Assembly: GCA_017979445.1 (NCBI GenBank)
Contig: CM030713.1
Coordinates: 29,431,934 to 29,495,933, forward strand
Reading direction: 5' to 3'
Length of the DNA: 64,000 nucleotides
Source of the DNA: Akebia trifoliata
Lineage: Eukaryota; Streptophyta; Magnoliopsida; Ranunculales; Lardizabalaceae
How positions within the stretch are numbered: position 1 is the first letter of the stretch; each line of letters begins with the position of its first letter. The position numbers were made by a program, and so were the translations under genes. Under the pieces are notes generated by a model that ran no database searches, had not been told where the DNA came from, and saw only the letters and a list, made by a program, of their open reading frames with translations. This document shows positions 1 through 12,800 of this stretch, piece by piece.

Positions 1-296
1 TTCCAACACGAGCTAGATGAATTGGGATCCAACACATAACAGCAAGCTTGCTCGGATTTGTCTCTACAAAACGCATAAATCCAAGCCTCGTCTAACTTGA
101 GCTTTCGACGAAAAGAGTACCACTCTTCACTACACACCAAATCTCTCCATCTCTTCGACACACATTTGAGTAATGTATGGTACCTTCGTGGAACCCTAGC
201 TAAGCAGAAGAGAGCAATGTGGTCGGGAAGCCCATGTATAAGTGGCATATGTGTTGGCTCTATTTGACTAAAATCCGTTGATTCACGTTCATCCAT
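1..296 (-). CDS. F-box/kelch-repeat protein, SKIP4-like (N-terminal part, cut by window edge)
   Basis: The reading frame opens with ATG at 296-294 and runs without a stop off the left edge, giving about 98 residues. It starts MDERESTDF; an F-box-like segment follows (LIHGLPDHIALFCLARVPRR, about residues 19-38), then CVSKRWRDLVCSEEWYSFRR. The downstream AWIYAFCRD and CCYVLDP look like the start of a first kelch blade. F-box proteins of this kind bind SKP1/ASK adaptors in SCF ubiquitin ligases, with the kelch propeller taking the substrate. The spacing and motifs recall Arabidopsis SKIP4 from memory; I could not align them. The ATG is the first in frame. Most of the gene lies left of the window, so substrate and intactness cannot be judged. 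Confidence 0.72.
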   Translation of the reverse strand, partial: MDERESTDFSQIEPTHMPLIHGLPDHIALFCLARVPRRYHTLLKCVSKRWRDLVCSEEWYSFRRKLKLDEAWIYAFCRDKSEQACCYVLDPNSSSSCW

Positions 297-1055
297 TACA
301 ATCGAAACACTCTTGACTACTCGAAACACCTACCAAAAAACAAAAACAAAAATTGGAAAAAAGAGGAATTTTTTTACTGCCAATTGTGATTATGGAGAAT
401 GTAATTGCATAAATAGATGCATCAGAGATTTATTTTTTCCTGTAAAATGAAATTAATACGATTGTAATAATGCAATTGTGTTGCAGGGTTAAACAATTTA
501 CCAGATACAGATGTGAGAGTGCATATTCAACAATAGCGACGAAAAAAACCCTAAATCCAAAGTCCTAATTCCACAAAACCCCTACCAGAAATCAAATTCT
601 TCAAGAAAGGTAATTAATACCCTAAAGAATCAAATAATCTAAAGGGAATGCTTGGAACACCATTCTCTCATCCACACACACACACACACAAAAAAGGAAC
701 AATTTTTATTTTATTTTTTGGTTCAAATAAGCTCTTAAACCCAAAAAATAAAAATAAAAAACTTGTTTGGGGCGCAAAAACAGGGATCAAAAAATGCCCT
801 AGTTTTTTTTTTTTTTTCTGAGATGCAATGAAACCATAATTTCATCCAAACAACATGACAGAAACCGATCAAAAAGGAAAAATTGCAGAAACAAATTGAG
901 ATTCAATTAAAGAAGAAAAAATCACAAATTTCTTGAAAAAAAAATACAAAACAAAGTAGGATTTTAGAGTTTTAGATAAAATACCTTAAAATTATTAGGC
1001 TGGTTTGGGCTTTGTTCTTTGTTTGCAGATGGGAAGAGGGGAAAAGAAGTTGTGC
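297..1055 (-). other. 5' leader and probable 5'UTR intron of the F-box gene
   Basis: There is no coding frame here. On the minus strand a donor-like AAG|GTATTTTATC sits near 983 and an acceptor-like TTTGGTAG near 332, which would remove about 650 bp and join a short leader exon to the ATG at 296. The stretch is T/A-rich with long poly-T runs. Promoter elements were not resolved. Confidence 0.35.
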
Positions 1056-1264
1056 TCATATACAAAGAGTAAGGATCCTGTACTCTGTGGAGTTGTAAAC
1101 ACAATCAACATCTAGGGTGGGTCTATTTGCACACACCACGAAATGGCTTATTTCACCCCACTTAAGTGACTTCTGTACAATAAAAATAAAAAAGAGTCGT
1201 GATAATCTGACTACCCCACATGGCAAACTCAATCGACTACCTGACGTGACCGGTTCAGGAATCG

Positions 1265-1352
1265 CAGATCTATGCTCATTTGGATACACAATTCCCTCAA
1301 GATACATTTTTTTTATAAGAAAGTACAATTGTGTATCCCGAGGAGCAAAGAT
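1265..1352. repeat. Fold-back element core (hairpin-core family, copy 1)
   Basis: The left half AGATCTATGCTCATTTGGAT (from 1267) is an imperfect inverted copy of the right half GTGTATCCCGAGGAGCAAAG followed by ATCTATAG (to 1348). Both halves end in ACAATT next to the loop. It belongs to the dispersed hairpin-core family described in the findings. Confidence 0.55.
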
Positions 1353-1924
1353 CTATAGTTCTTAAACTTGGGTGTCAACTTATTTTATGAGAGAAGAATG
1401 GTTGTTTAATGATTGATTAATGTGTCAATTTATTTTAAGTCACATAGTATAAATTTAGATCGACCAACTGTATCGATGTATAATTGATCCCTTGTTGAGC
1501 CTACATACAAAAAATGAGTTTGATCGAAGATGTGTATCTATTAGATCTAATTATTTTATGGAAAAAAAAAAAAAAAATCTAATGGTGATAAATCATTCAT
1601 ATGTCAAAATAAATAGTATTTTAGAGAAGTGATAAGTTATTTTAGAGGAGGGGTGGGTTGGAGTTCCAAAAATGTTTAGATGGGAGAGTCCTCCAAATAT
1701 GGGGATCATGCACTTTTGGAAGAGCATCATAGAGGCAAGGGCTCATCCCCAACACCATTCTTTAAAGCATCTTTTGTTAAATAATAATAATAATAATAAT
1801 AATAGTAAATAATAAAAGTTATTTTACAGAATGTAAAATTTGATTTAAACTGTAATAAACTCAACACTTCTTTCTTTATTCTTAATATTTAATATTATTT
1901 TATTTTATAAATAAATATTTGTCA

Positions 1925-2330
1925 ATAGAGTCATGATAATATGAACCACGTGCCCCTATGATTATGTGTATCTCGAGGCAATGGATTTATGATTTTGTTA
2001 TGGGGGCATAGGGGGCCATTAGAAAATCAATACACTATATTAAAACCTAATTAAATCCTACTAAGGGTCTTGAGCTCACATCTTGGTATCAAAAACATGA
2101 TTTGATGCCACGGGTTGGTAAAGAATGAAATTTTAAGAATTTTTAAAAATATATAAAATAAAATAAAAATATTATTTTTCGTCGTTAAATTTAAATTTTA
2201 ATTTTTGGAGTTCGACAACTATCCATTTTCAACACCTTGGATCAAAGTTTTTTCATGAAATCTAAAAGGATGTGTTGGATTGCCAATGTTATAAACCATG
2301 TGAGGTCTACGGCTCTTAATAAAAAAAAAG
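1925..2330. repeat. Hairpin-core fragment followed by a dispersed 300-bp repeat
   Basis: At 1959-1985 the motif GTGTATCTCGAGG with ATTTATGATT marks a degenerate copy of the hairpin core. From about 2040 to 2330 the sequence (ACTAAGGGTCTTGAGCTCAC, later TCCATTTTCAACACCTTGGA and TGTTGGATTGCCAATG) matches segments near 20.0-20.4, 33.0-33.35 and 34.6-34.8 kb, and an inverted one at 33.64-33.9 kb. No protein is encoded. Confidence 0.5.
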
Positions 2331-2657
2331 ATTTCATTTTTTTAATATTAAAATAACTAATCTTGAAGACTTTCTCCATGTAAAGAGGAGAAATTCCCTC
2401 TTTATTTTAACATTTACGTTTAAAGAGGCTCTTGGAGACGGATTTTCCACCTAAACTTTAAAGAGTTGTAGGAGATGCTCAAACATGTTAGCCACAAATC
2501 GAATTTTAGAGAGCATATCAAACGTACCGCTGAGATGGATGGATATCGTAGGAATTCTCCAAAGATGTATCGCAATTTTAGAGTGTATATAGCTAGAAAA
2601 TTTGTACTATATCAAACGTTGATTGAAATCCAAAAAGGTTGATAAATGAGTTCCATT

Positions 2658-2731
2658 TGTCTGAGCCCGGGTTCGAACCGGGGACCTCTAGTGTGTGAGA
2701 CTAGCGTGATAACCAACTACACCACCCAGAC
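2658..2731 (-). tRNA. trnV-CAC: tRNA-Val (anticodon CAC)
   Basis: On the minus strand this 74-nt segment folds as a complete tRNA. The acceptor arms GTCTGGG (2731-2725) and CTCAGAC (2665-2659) pair, with discriminator A at 2658. The anticodon stem CTAGT/ACTAG encloses the loop CTCACAC, giving anticodon CAC (valine). The T arm GGTTCGAACC is perfect and also serves as internal B box; the A box is GGTGTAGTTGG. There is no intron. A run of five T about 25 nt downstream on the minus strand (rc of 2630-2636) can terminate Pol III. CCA is not encoded, as expected for a nuclear gene. Confidence 0.96.
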
Positions 2732-3501
2732 GTCATGTTAGACTTTTGCATTTAGTATCTATATTTCAGGAAAAAATTTTAAAATTCACATTGACAAACC
2801 GGCTGATAATATCATAGGTGTGGAGCCTAGCTTAAGCATGTTTTCTCATATGGAACTCTAATGAATCTCAATTTGAATCTTTGAACACCTATAAGGAAAT
2901 TTATAGACACCATATATTGGGTCTTTTAACGGTCAAGGGTAAACATTTCTGTCATACAGATGTTGAAAATAAAGGCTCACTGGCAAGAGGTTGAAGATAA
3001 GGGTATTTTGGTCATTTTATAAAAATGTAATTACTCATAGAAGACCAAAGTCAAGTTTCAAATTATGCCCAGAAGCCTTTGATGAAAGAATTCCTTTCTT
3101 CGAGGATGTTTTAATAGTGTAGATTTGCCACTCCAAAATCATGTACATTTACTCTTGAATGAATCAAAAGGCATTCGCAATCCAATATGCTTTGAAATGT
3201 TTGGTTTGGGTAAGACTTGCTTGATCTGACTAGCAATATTCACGATGAATAAGACAAGCTCACACTCGCAAGTTACAGAAGTCAAAGTTTTTTTATAAAA
3301 AAAAAGATCATATATTACAGACTTGTAATAGTTGTTGATTATCTTCCACTAATACAATGATGCCATGTCGTAGAGAGCAAAAAAATTAAGCTAGAGAGGC
3401 GAGAAACCCCACATAGTTAGAAATACAAGCTAAATGGTGAAGCAAAATAAGTCAAAGAAGAGTTACAAACAGGACTGTTTGCAATAAAAATGATTTCTGC
3501 T
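2732..3501. other. Spacer between kinesin 3' end and tRNA-Val
   Basis: No coding frame, RNA gene or terminal-repeat element was seen. The 3'UTR and polyadenylation site of the minus-strand kinesin must lie in the right-hand part, but no single signal stands out. Confidence 0.4.
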
Positions 3502-3819
3502 TTACTGCCAACGTTTGCCGGACTTGACTGCAGAAGAGCTGCCAGTAGTTGGTTTTTTGGAACCTGGGAGGAGAAATTAGTAGCAAACTATAAGAGATGA
3601 CTAATCCACCTTTTAAAAAAAAGGCATTATGGGCATAGATTGACATAATAAAAATAACTTATCTAACGAATACTTACTTGTTGACACCTTCGAAATGTCC
3701 TTCAACGATGATGGTCGAGTCAATGTTGTTTGCCCCTGCTTTAGTGCTGGTCGAGGAATTTTGGATGCTACTTTTGGCCTATAAACAATAGTTTTGGAAT
3801 TTTAGCACATCAGATGAAG

Positions 3820-3854
<35 letters not shown>

Positions 3855-6800
3855 CATATGGAAAATAATATTTTTACATGGTTTTGTTCATGTATTATTT
3901 TACCTACCCAAGCTTGTCGGGCCCACATCAATATGATCAGCACATTCAGAAACTTCGAACACGATCAAAGTTGGATCACAATTCCAGATTTCATGAGGTT
4001 AGAAGTTTCAGAATAAGTTGATTTAGTAATTCTTGATTTGTTTAAACAATCAACACAACCATTATTTCCATATAAATGCAATGCGAACACACTTTATGCA
4101 TATATATAATTTGATAATCGTCCATCTAGAATGTTTTTTTTTTTCCTGTTTAAGTGTTTTAGTAGTTACCGACTTCATAATTTATGCAATCTAACCATCT
4201 GTAATAGTTGAGCTCAAGTTTTGAATTCTAACACACTCCTTGTATTCATCTACAAATGTGACAATGTGCATCAATCTCAGATAAAAAATAGCCAGAGAAA
4301 TTTAACATTCGGAAATGTAACCAAGAGAACCAATACACATGAGGTATTGTAAATAATATAATGCAGGTTGTTTAAAAAGTTTAGGAAAATAATGAGATAA
4401 TATAACTACATTTTTCTCATTAGAAACGGAAAAAAAAAAAAAGAGAGCACACTTAGCCATGTTATAAAGGGAGAAGAAACAGCACCCAAATTCAAAACCT
4501 GTTGCAAATGCAGCTAAAGTGACCAAAAGTATACTTCCAAGCAAAAGCTACTTTTACAATTCATGGAGGTTCTGAAAATACAAAAAGTTTCATAAAACCA
4601 AAAATAAATAATAAAAAAAACCCAGCAAGTACCCAAAGCCTCAAGGAAAATACTTACTTCTCGGTGGTCTCAGCTGGTTTTGAACCTTCGGGGAAAAGCG
4701 TGAACTCAACGACACTGCATATTGAGCCATCAGTTTCAGTTCCCATGGAAAGTTCACCATCAGATATATCACTTAATCTCTCCTCAGAATCTGCATCACC
4801 GAACCCTAATAGTTCAACATCTGTAGGAAGACCCTGACTTGCATCCACTACAGATGCTAGCTTTGACTGTCGGAAAAAGTCCTTCTGGTGCCGAAAGTCG
4901 TCCATAGACTGATGTGAACCAGTTTCAGAATGCTTGTCACTATACTCCGAGCAATTGTCCTGATCCGAACCTGCTTTGTCAATAAGCCCAGAGCCCTTCC
5001 CACCAGACAGTCTACGGCTTCGTTGTGAGGTCCCACCCAAAGAATGCCTACTTGGAGACCTTAATGAGCTTATTCCGCGCTTCTCACCATTCGCATTGAG
5101 GGACACGGTTCTGAGATCTTTCATAAGTTGTAATCTCTCAATCTCCTCATCTTTCTTTGCAATTGTGTCCTTGAGAGAAGCCACCTAAATAATGTAAATT
5201 ACCAAGTGAGTATCAAAATGGATAACAAAGAAGTAAATAGTCATAAAACATCTAACTTTACACAGAACAGAATACAGGGCGTAATTATGTCAAAATCAAA
5301 AAAGAATAATAATAATAATAAAGAATTCCCTGGTGATTTTAAGACCCTTACGGGCTGTTATCTGAAGACATGGAAAGGGATAGTTTTAGTTCAACTGTTC
5401 AACAGAAGCCAAACTCATGTAATTGTTCATCTAGGAGTGATCGAAAAATATAGTCCAAGTCAATCAAATATCAAATGAATCCTGACAAATGATGACCGAG
5501 CATCTCTTTGGAATTTTAGAACCACAAAATGCTTGGATGAAATGGGAGAGAATCCAATCCATGCAGTAGCATCATTTTGGGTCTGTTCAATTAGAATTGG
5601 TAATTTCTCCAAAATGATGGCTTTTGGAAATCTTTATTGATATTCCATCTCATTGATCATTTTCCATTACAAAGTCCACAAAATCAATTCACGATTTCAT
5701 CAAACCTACAAAGTCAGGATTTAAAAAAAAAACTATTATGCAGATAAAAGTTCCCAAGAAGTTCATGTGGTTTAGTAAGTTAACAGTGACTTGATTGAGT
5801 AATTAAACTTTCCATGGAAGAGAATACAACAAAAATTATGTTATATGATTGCACATTATCAAATCCACTAGATTGAGTCAAGCTTTGGTCGCTAAACTAG
5901 TCAATTCTGAGTTCTGTTGTGTTAATATATCATCCAAAGAATAATTCTGAATGGGTTCATGTGATGTGTTCTAAGGCAATACAAATGCATATATATAGTA
6001 ACTTTGAGTTCATTTACTTGCAATCTGGTGGTAAATAAACTTAGAATACAAAATTACATATTCGTAATTTTGAGTTCAATTTAATAATCATGGGGGAAAA
6101 AATCACTTAGCATAGAAATCTGATTGTTTTTCAAATTTTCAATAGTCATGCTCACTGGCCCCTGATAAACCATAAAATTCCTATTTGTATTAGTAATTTT
6201 TAGTATTATTTCATACTTGCTTGATCTTCAAAATAATTAAGTTCCATTGATTCATTTGCAAAGAATATGTCCAAACCCATAACAGCATAATAATAATAAA
6301 AAAAGGTAGCATTGAAAAGAACAGACCTGGTCCATTAATTCTCGGACATCCCTGCCCTCTTTGTTGCTCCGCGCAGCACCTAACTCAACTCCAGATACTC
6401 TTTCAGCAAATTTCAAGGTACTTACAGTCTCAAGGTATGAATCCACATCAGGATTAAGTTGTACAAACATGAGGGTCTTCGCCTGACCACCTGAAGCATG
6501 AACCACGAAAGGAAATCAAATAAACTTCCTAGAGAGCAATCTGAAGCAGGTAATTACAATCGGAACTAAATAACAGATGAGAGTACCTAGAGAGCTCTGA
6601 AGAACTTGAGTCAGTTTGCTATTTCTGTATGGTACATGAGGACCCTTTTGAGCTAAAGCAAAGATAACATCTCCAAGTGCAGATAGTGATTTGTTTATAT
6701 GTTGTGCTTCCCTAAGCCGATCTCCAGTTGCCTCGGAACGATCTACTCTTTCACTTCCAGCAAGATCAACCAAATGAAGACTACCACGCAAAGCAGCACC

Positions 6801-9800
6801 ATTCTCCAAGTCCGTGCCACGAACGTGAACCGTGAGAACACTGTACACAAATATTATGAAAACCAAACCCAAAGAAGTAATTCATCTGTACACCAACATA
6901 ATGACTATTAAACAGGGGGAAAAACCTGTGGGACCGGCTACTTCTTTCATTCAGGGCAGTGGCACCTACAGCTCGGTTATTTAGTCCAATTTGCATTAAT
7001 TCCAAGACGTCCGTGGTTGAGTTAACAGGGTGAATGCTGGCATCAGGGACAGCTAGTCCATTGGGTTGGGAACCAGTCCAAATCCCAAGTGTGTGCAAGT
7101 CAAAGAAAACAAAGAAAGATAATGAAACACCGTCTTCAAAATTTTAAAAGAAACACAAGCACGTCAGATTAAGATGATAGTCAAGAAAACTATACGCACA
7201 CAGGAATCTACAGAGTTTAAGCAAAAAAAAAAAAAAAGTGTTTGGATAAATATATCTCATCTATAAGTACTTCTTTCTAGCTGAGAACAAACATAAATAA
7301 TCAATTGGAAGGATATTTTTTTTGTAAACCGTCACTTGAGAGCAAATCACGAACTTGTTCGTTGTATATTTCAACCATTTGAACACTAATTTCATATATA
7401 AAGGAGCTTCTCCTATTTTGAGAGATTTGGAAAAGATCATTTAGAGCTCGATAGTTGACCCCCCAGTCCTCTTTAGATGATGCATTGGGCCCACTCTGTG
7501 AAAGACAATTAAGTTGCATAAGGTTCAAATTCAAAGTCATCATCAAATACATATTGTGGAACAAAGCACAAGCAAGCAAGAACAGAACTACTATGAAAAA
7601 GGAAACATAAAGAGGGTCCATACCATTGTGTAAGTCTTTCCTGAACCAGTTTGACCATAAGCAAAGATGCAAACGTTGTATCCATCAAGAATAGACCGAA
7701 TTAATGGCTGGGTGTCCAAAAATACCTCCTCTGTCAACATTGAATAAGGCTAACTATGAGCAAAAGGTAGCACATTTTTCCCTAAGAAACACAATCAAGT
7801 ATAACTAAAATGTGAGTACAAAAATTTATTCGATTCAAGTATAGACCATCAAAAAGTATCTACCTATGCACACCAATCTAATATTTCAAAAAAGGGAAAC
7901 TAATCTAGGCAACTTTTTTGTACACATCTACAAGTTTTGTTTAACTTATATTCCAACAGTAAAGGTTCATGAACACCATCTCAGATTTTTATTCACTGTA
8001 ATAGCATGACATGAACCAGATAGGCGGGACCTAAGCTACAGCCTCAACCTCAAAATGGAGGATTGGAGGGCTTGTCTCACTCCAATAATGGAAGCCTCAG
8101 AAGCAATAGGGGAGAACGAGACCCCAACATTCAAATGGTTGGGAAGCAATGCTTTTACCCAAAACCTTGATACAAGGACCACCAAATCTCCCAAAAGTTA
8201 GAATAATGCTGTTTTCTCAAGACGCCAAAATAATCCCATTCTATAACATAACCAAGAAATACCTTTCTCTTTAGCATAATTACTTTCCTACTTGCACCAC
8301 CCTCATTGAGTTGAAGAAACTCGGCCCTACCAATTAGTTGATGACATCTCTAGCTTGGGTGAGGTTGTCGTGATATGCTAGATATGTGCCCCACAAGCTG
8401 GTAATGATGGCCTTGATCTTTTGGGGAATAGTCAGTAATTTTGGAAATGATACAAAATGAGTCTAACATGGGTACAACATCCATTTCAAAATGTACAATT
8501 AACAAAGAGGATGATCATGCAAGACACAAACACATGTAAAAAATGGATTTAATCATATAAGGATTGGAGGATTCATGTCCATAATTTATGGCTCTCATGC
8601 TTCACTAGCAAGCATATGAAGGCTATTAGTTCCATGTTAAGAAGCATAAATTAAAAAATCAACAGTCATAAAGTTTAAAACCTTGAGAAGCTGCTGGACC
8701 AAAAACTTTGTTGAACTTGAACAATCGATGACTTTCTTTTCCTTGTTTGGAGGGATTTGCAACAACCAACTCCCCATTCTCACCAATGTACTCTATGGTT
8801 GTCTGTTTTTTATTTTGTCCAGGAAGAAATGGCCTTATCCGACAGTACACTCTAATATTTCCTATCCAAAAAATAAACAAATCCAAAATGAGCAAAGGAG
8901 TGACAAATATTTAAGACCCAGGAATTAAAAAAAATTATGTGCCAAGCAGTTGCACCTTTTAAGTCTTGAACCTCATTATACAGCTTTCGGTTTTCTGCAA
9001 GAACCGTATGATAATTTTCGGCTGCATCTGCTAAACCTTTAAGCTTTTCACCTGAACAATGTTAAAGTAACGTAAAAACGAGAACATGTAACCGAAAGTT
9101 AAAGATGGTAATGCACCACCATTTGAATAACAAATCCCACCCAAGTGAGTAAATTCTTCTGAATAGCTCCTATGAGTACTGATAACCTCCCGTTTGATGG
9201 ACTCAGAAGACACCCTCAATTCCTGAATAGTTCGTAAGTTTCAGTCGTATATCACTTCAAACATTATGCCAAGAAAACCTAATACCATGGTTAGATAGGG
9301 CATACCCGCAGCGCTTGGAATTGAAAATTTACAAAACTTTGGTAGCTGAGTTCTTTCCTCTTCCAACTCTGAGCTTTTGATTCAGAAAATGTCTCAAGTT
9401 CCTGCTTCTTCTCCCTTGATTCCCTTAGGAGGGATTCAAGTTCCCTTAACTTCCCCTCTAAATCAACCTGAGCTACCTTAGATTGTGTTTCCAATTGCAG
9501 GCAATGTTGTTCATAGGTTTTCTTGGTTGCTTCTAATTCTTGCTTCAGAGTTGATATTTCAAGATCGACATGATCCTTCTCTTTCATCAATCTAACCACA
9601 TCTTGTTCCTCAAGTTTCTTCCTCTCTTCCATTTTGATCTTTTCAGTCTGCAATGAACAAGATAACCCATGAAGTTGGGAACATAAAATTACATCAATAA
9701 CAACTAAATGCAAATCAGATATCTGTCGCTTCATAACAAATTGTATCTTAAATGCACCTATATCTCATACGTAATTTTGGGACCTTAGCAATAAAAGGCA

Positions 9801-12800
9801 CCTTAATAATTGGGAAGTAGAGGACTGTGGCAGGGTGATTCATCTTATCACAAAAACTTCTTTCTTTATTGGTTTAGAGAACAAGAGAGTGCGGAAAAGG
9901 AGCTGAAATGGTAAATATTCTGTTAAATCATTGTTCAATTAGTTTGTGATAGTGAAGGGGTGCCCTGTACGACTCCAATCTTTTGCCATTTAAAGTGGCA
10001 TTTTTTGTTTGGGCAGCCGCTTTGAATAAAATCCCAATTACTCATGATCCAAGTGTCCAATCATTCACAAAAGAGTTAATGGAGTAAAAAAAATTCTCAT
10101 ACGACGGTCATATATCATGTCTTATGAAGCCTTGACAAACAAATAGCGAGACAAGTGGTCTATGTTCTCAAATCCCATCAGGCCTAGCTTATTTCATAAC
10201 TTTTTACTCATAGATCTGATTGGGAAGATTCCAGATGCATTACAAAGCTCGTTCACAGGTCTACATCAACTATATAGTGGCTTTGGGTCAAATTCTGATG
10301 TTTTAGATGTCAAAAATATATTGAAAGTTTTGGTGCATTCAAAGTGACAAAATTTGGTGGTCTTTTAGGTATTAGTAGGAAAATATTTATGTTATTTTGG
10401 ATGAATGGTTAAGATTTGTTTCTTTGTCCTTAAGTTAGGTTTTAGGAGTCTTTTTTCCGATAAATAGTTGGTTATGAGAATATGTAAGAAGACTTTGATT
10501 GATTAATAATATTTTGATAGCTTTACTAGATTTGGTTAACCTAAATGTTCCTTAGAGTTAGCTTGTGGAGAGATTTTGGTGGGTTACCTCTTGATTCAAT
10601 CACCTTGGAAGACTATTTTCAGTCTCTTCATTTCAATTATACTTTATTCAAAACTTCCCCAATTCTGAGCTCTTTCTATCTGTTTGTCTTCTACTTCTTT
10701 TTCATTTCAAGGTTTATAGGTCTTTTTTACAAACTTGATGTTTCCCGCAAAACCATCGTTTCAACCTCTAGGGTGAAATTTTTGCCATTCAACCTAAAGA
10801 TTATATATGCTTCAACCTCCAAATCTCAAGAACAATATAAGGTTTTAAGGGAGTTAGAAGTTGATGGATTTTCAGTAAGAAACCCAAAAACATCATTTTA
10901 TGATCCCTGGAATTTTACTGAAACTTTCCTGGATTTATATTGAATTAAACCAAATTGACCCCTGACGGATAATTGCCGAATCCGAACTTGGTTACTACAG
11001 GAATCATTAATAGGAGATAATTGTCAGGGCCTGGTTCTAGTGGGGACTTTCCTTGTATTCTTCTTTTTAGTTTCTTGCTAGGTCACCTCAACCAACTTCT
11101 TGTTTGTTTGAAGTTCTTGTTGTTTGTTAATGAATCCTTCTACATATAAAGGGGCCTATTTCATTTCTACCATGACTGGCGATATTGCTATGCAACTGGC
11201 TATAATATATATATATATATATGGGTTAGGATTGGGGGACAACTATTTGTTACAACTTTTTTTACATCGCTCAGATGACATCCATTTTACAAGATCCAAC
11301 GGCATCCAGCAATTTTGTAGAAAGCATTGAAAAAATGGACAACATCCAGGCGGTGGTGTAAAAAAAGTTGTAACTAATAGTTGTCCCCCATCCCAACCAT
11401 ATGTATATACAGGGGCGGAGCTAGTAAGGAGCTGGTGGGGGCAATTGTCCCCGCAGAACTTTGAGACACCCCTATATTTTCAACTAATTACATGCCCCAT
11501 TTGTCCCCACTCCCTCACCTCCCTTCAATTTTTGCCACCCCCCACCTCTTCAATTTTTTGTTGATGACATTGCCTCTTGACCGGGCCTTCTCATATAATA
11601 ATTGGAAATGAACTAAATATCCTTTTCCTCAACTTCTAACCAAAAACCTCTGAATTTCTCCCTAAAACCATTCATCTTCAAGTTCTTCAACTATACAACT
11701 CACCATAGTTTGCCCCCACTACAAGAAAACCCTGGCTCTGCCCCTGCGTATATATATATATATATATTATACTGTTCCCTTATGCATTATATCACAACAC
11801 CTGGAGGAACGTATTACAGTTTTCTGTAATAAGAAAATGAAGTATTTCGAAGAAGAAGAAAAAAATACATTAGAGCTAACAAACAGGAAGCATTTCTTTT
11901 AACAAAAAGCTGATTTTAAAGATTACTGACGGACCTTTATCTGCTGGAGCTTGTTCATTACAATCTGTTACAAGAAAAATGATGCACTATCAAATCAATT
12001 GAAGGAATACCGGGAAGAGTATTTATATAACCCTATCCATTCAAAATAGATGATTAGAAATTACCGAAGAAGTACCTGAGTCTCTTCACTAGTCCCAGTT
12101 GCGAGGGTTTCAAGCACTCTGAGTCTCGACTGATATTTCTCTTCACGAGCCTTATACAGATTGTTTTGCTGTACGTGCACAAGAACTAAGAAATGTCTAA
12201 ACGGTAATTAAAAAAAAAGTTTTTTTTACAAGAATTAAACTCGGTAAAAGTGCATTACAGTTCTTATATGTTCTGCTTGAGTTGAAATTCGACGCTCAAT
12301 CTCTTGCACAACTTTTCTCAATAGGCATGCAACACGCTGAGCAAAAAAAATGTAAATTCTCTCATCAGAGATGCCAGAATTAAACTAACTTTTGGATCAA
12401 AGAAAGAAAAAAATTATGATGAAGAATTAATTCATGCATGCTTTAGTATAACATCCATGTGCCGTCTTTCTAACATACATGAGGTATTTCACCATTCTTC
12501 CGGTCAATGCTTTCATCTAGAATCCCATTCACAACACTCAAAAGTGATTGAGTTGGGGCATTCTGCAAGAAAGAAAAGCCATTAAAAAAACATCCAAATG
12601 ATAGATCTAGGAAAACTAAATCAAGCCAAATTATGAGGTCAATTCATAGAAAAAAACTTCCGGAAATTACATCTAAACTATTTGATTTCATCATTTCTGA
12701 AATCTTTGCAGCAGGAAGATCAGCATAACGTCCTTGTTTCAGTTGAAAAACCTCATGGAACTTATGTCCGACATGATGAATCAATGCAGCCGATGGCTCT

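Noticed and set aside
7301..7324. Reading the kinesin exon through to YPSN and a stop
   Set aside because: This extension lies in the AT-AC intron. Family sequence resumes only after the U12 splice.
10545..10943. 132-codon open frame in kinesin intron 8
   Set aside because: Part of it overlaps a dispersed repeat that also occurs near 19.2 kb without an open frame.
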